Source: Fibrella rubiginis
GTDB lineage: Bacteria > Bacteroidota > Bacteroidia > Cytophagales > Spirosomataceae
Direction: 5' to 3'
Length of the DNA: 64,000 bases
NCBI RefSeq assembly: GCF_017353185.1
Contig: NZ_JAFMYV010000011.1
Coordinates: 1-64,000 of the forward strand
The notes below the pieces were generated by a model. It saw nothing but the letters and a program-made list of their open reading frames with translations, ran no database searches and was not told where the DNA came from. This document shows positions 63,674 through 64,000 of the stretch, piece after piece (position 1 is the stretch's first letter; each line of letters begins with the position of its first letter). A program made the position numbers and the translations under genes.

Positions 63674-64000
63674 TCAGGCTTTTTTCAGCTTCTTGGCGGG
63701 CTTGTCCTCGTCATAATAGCCACCGTAAGCGTAGCTATTGTAGTAGGCTTCACCTTCGCCAATGGCGTTCAGAATTACGTTAAGCTTGTTGAACCGGTTT
63801 TCGCGGTACCACACATCCAGCTGTTTCAGATACACCTTGGGCGTGAGGTCATGCCGGACAATGTACATGGTGGCGTCGGCGAGGGGAGCAATCACCTGCG
63901 CATCGGTAACCAGGCCAATTGGGGGCGAGTCGATGATGACGTAGTCAAACTGCTTCTTGAGCGCGTTAATCATCTCAGGCAGTTTTTCGGTGCTCAGCAG
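63674..64000 (-). CDS. Wzc/CpsD-like tyrosine kinase C-terminus (partial)
   Basis: Only the last 108 or so codons are inside the window; the frame stays open to the edge. It shows the BY-kinase Walker B-type FDYVIIDSPPIG and ends in a tyrosine-rich tail (EAYYNSYAYGGYYDEDK), the autophosphorylation cluster that controls chain length and export. Walker A lies beyond 64000. Confidence 0.9.
   Translation of the reverse strand: MLSTEKLPEMINALKKQFDYVIIDSPPIGLVTDAQVIAPLADATMYIVRHDLTPKVYLKQLDVWYRENRFNKLNVILNAIGEGEAYYNSYAYGGYYDEDKPAKKLKKA

Overview
The window is chromosomal DNA from a Bacteroidota bacterium, most likely a Cytophagales member of the Spirosoma/Fibrella type (family Spirosomaceae; inferred from protein content and GC-rich coding style, not from a database match). 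Supporting signs are a type IX secretion C-terminal sorting domain, OMP_b-brl_3-type TonB receptor, curlin-repeat proteins, LytTR two-component genes, and many promoter-like TAnnTTTG boxes of the Bacteroidota sigma factor. Nearly all DNA is coding. No rRNA, tRNA, CRISPR array, phage or intact transposon was seen.

Layout. 1-15.1 kb: housekeeping genes. These are sbcD-sbcC (DNA end processing), fabI (fatty acid synthesis), a glycosyltransferase-like protein, an alpha/beta hydrolase, an M23 peptidase, an RsmF-like rRNA methyltransferase divergent from kdsC (Kdo synthesis), a decayed DUF4143 ATPase, a class IV aminotransferase, a DUF2382 stress protein and a LytTR regulator/kinase pair. 15.1-33.6 kb: cell-surface genes. 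These are a TonB-type receptor, a curlin-repeat protein, a T9SS-sorted adhesin-like protein, DoxX, a Crp/Fnr regulator, an ABC exporter, two partly duplicated thioredoxin/TPR-type proteins, a BamA-like porin and a 1751-residue beta-propeller/Ig protein. 33.8-37.2 kb: a compact extracytoplasmic redox module (Rieske lipoprotein, thioredoxin, ApbE flavin transferase, DUF4266 lipoprotein, DUF3570 outer-membrane protein). 37.2-50.4 kb: response-regulator/cyclase, htpG, hydrolase plus rhodanese, bestrophin, dapF, rplS, nnr, a 54-residue membrane peptide, feoAB and a second curlin-repeat protein. 51.3-64 kb: an exopolysaccharide locus in two convergent halves, with initiating sugar transferase, Wzx flippase, Wzy-like polymerase, six glycosyltransferases plus a GT11 fucosyltransferase-like enzyme, a Wzi-like outer-membrane protein and the end of a Wzc-like tyrosine kinase.

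The most unusual signal is between the genes. About a dozen intergenic gaps hold long, near-perfect inverted repeats (arms up to 56 bp, loops 1-60 nt). They differ in arm sequence but are built from a few recurring words and share short loop-proximal cores (TTGGCTGACGC-like and GCTTCGCG). Some sit between convergent genes, where they would work as bidirectional terminators. Others lie between divergent promoters, so termination alone does not explain them. Several end exactly at a stop codon. Other candidates for a second look are the redox module, a set of five 9-bp direct repeats mostly at 22-bp spacing upstream of the exopolysaccharide operon, and a low-GC fucosyltransferase/polymerase insert.
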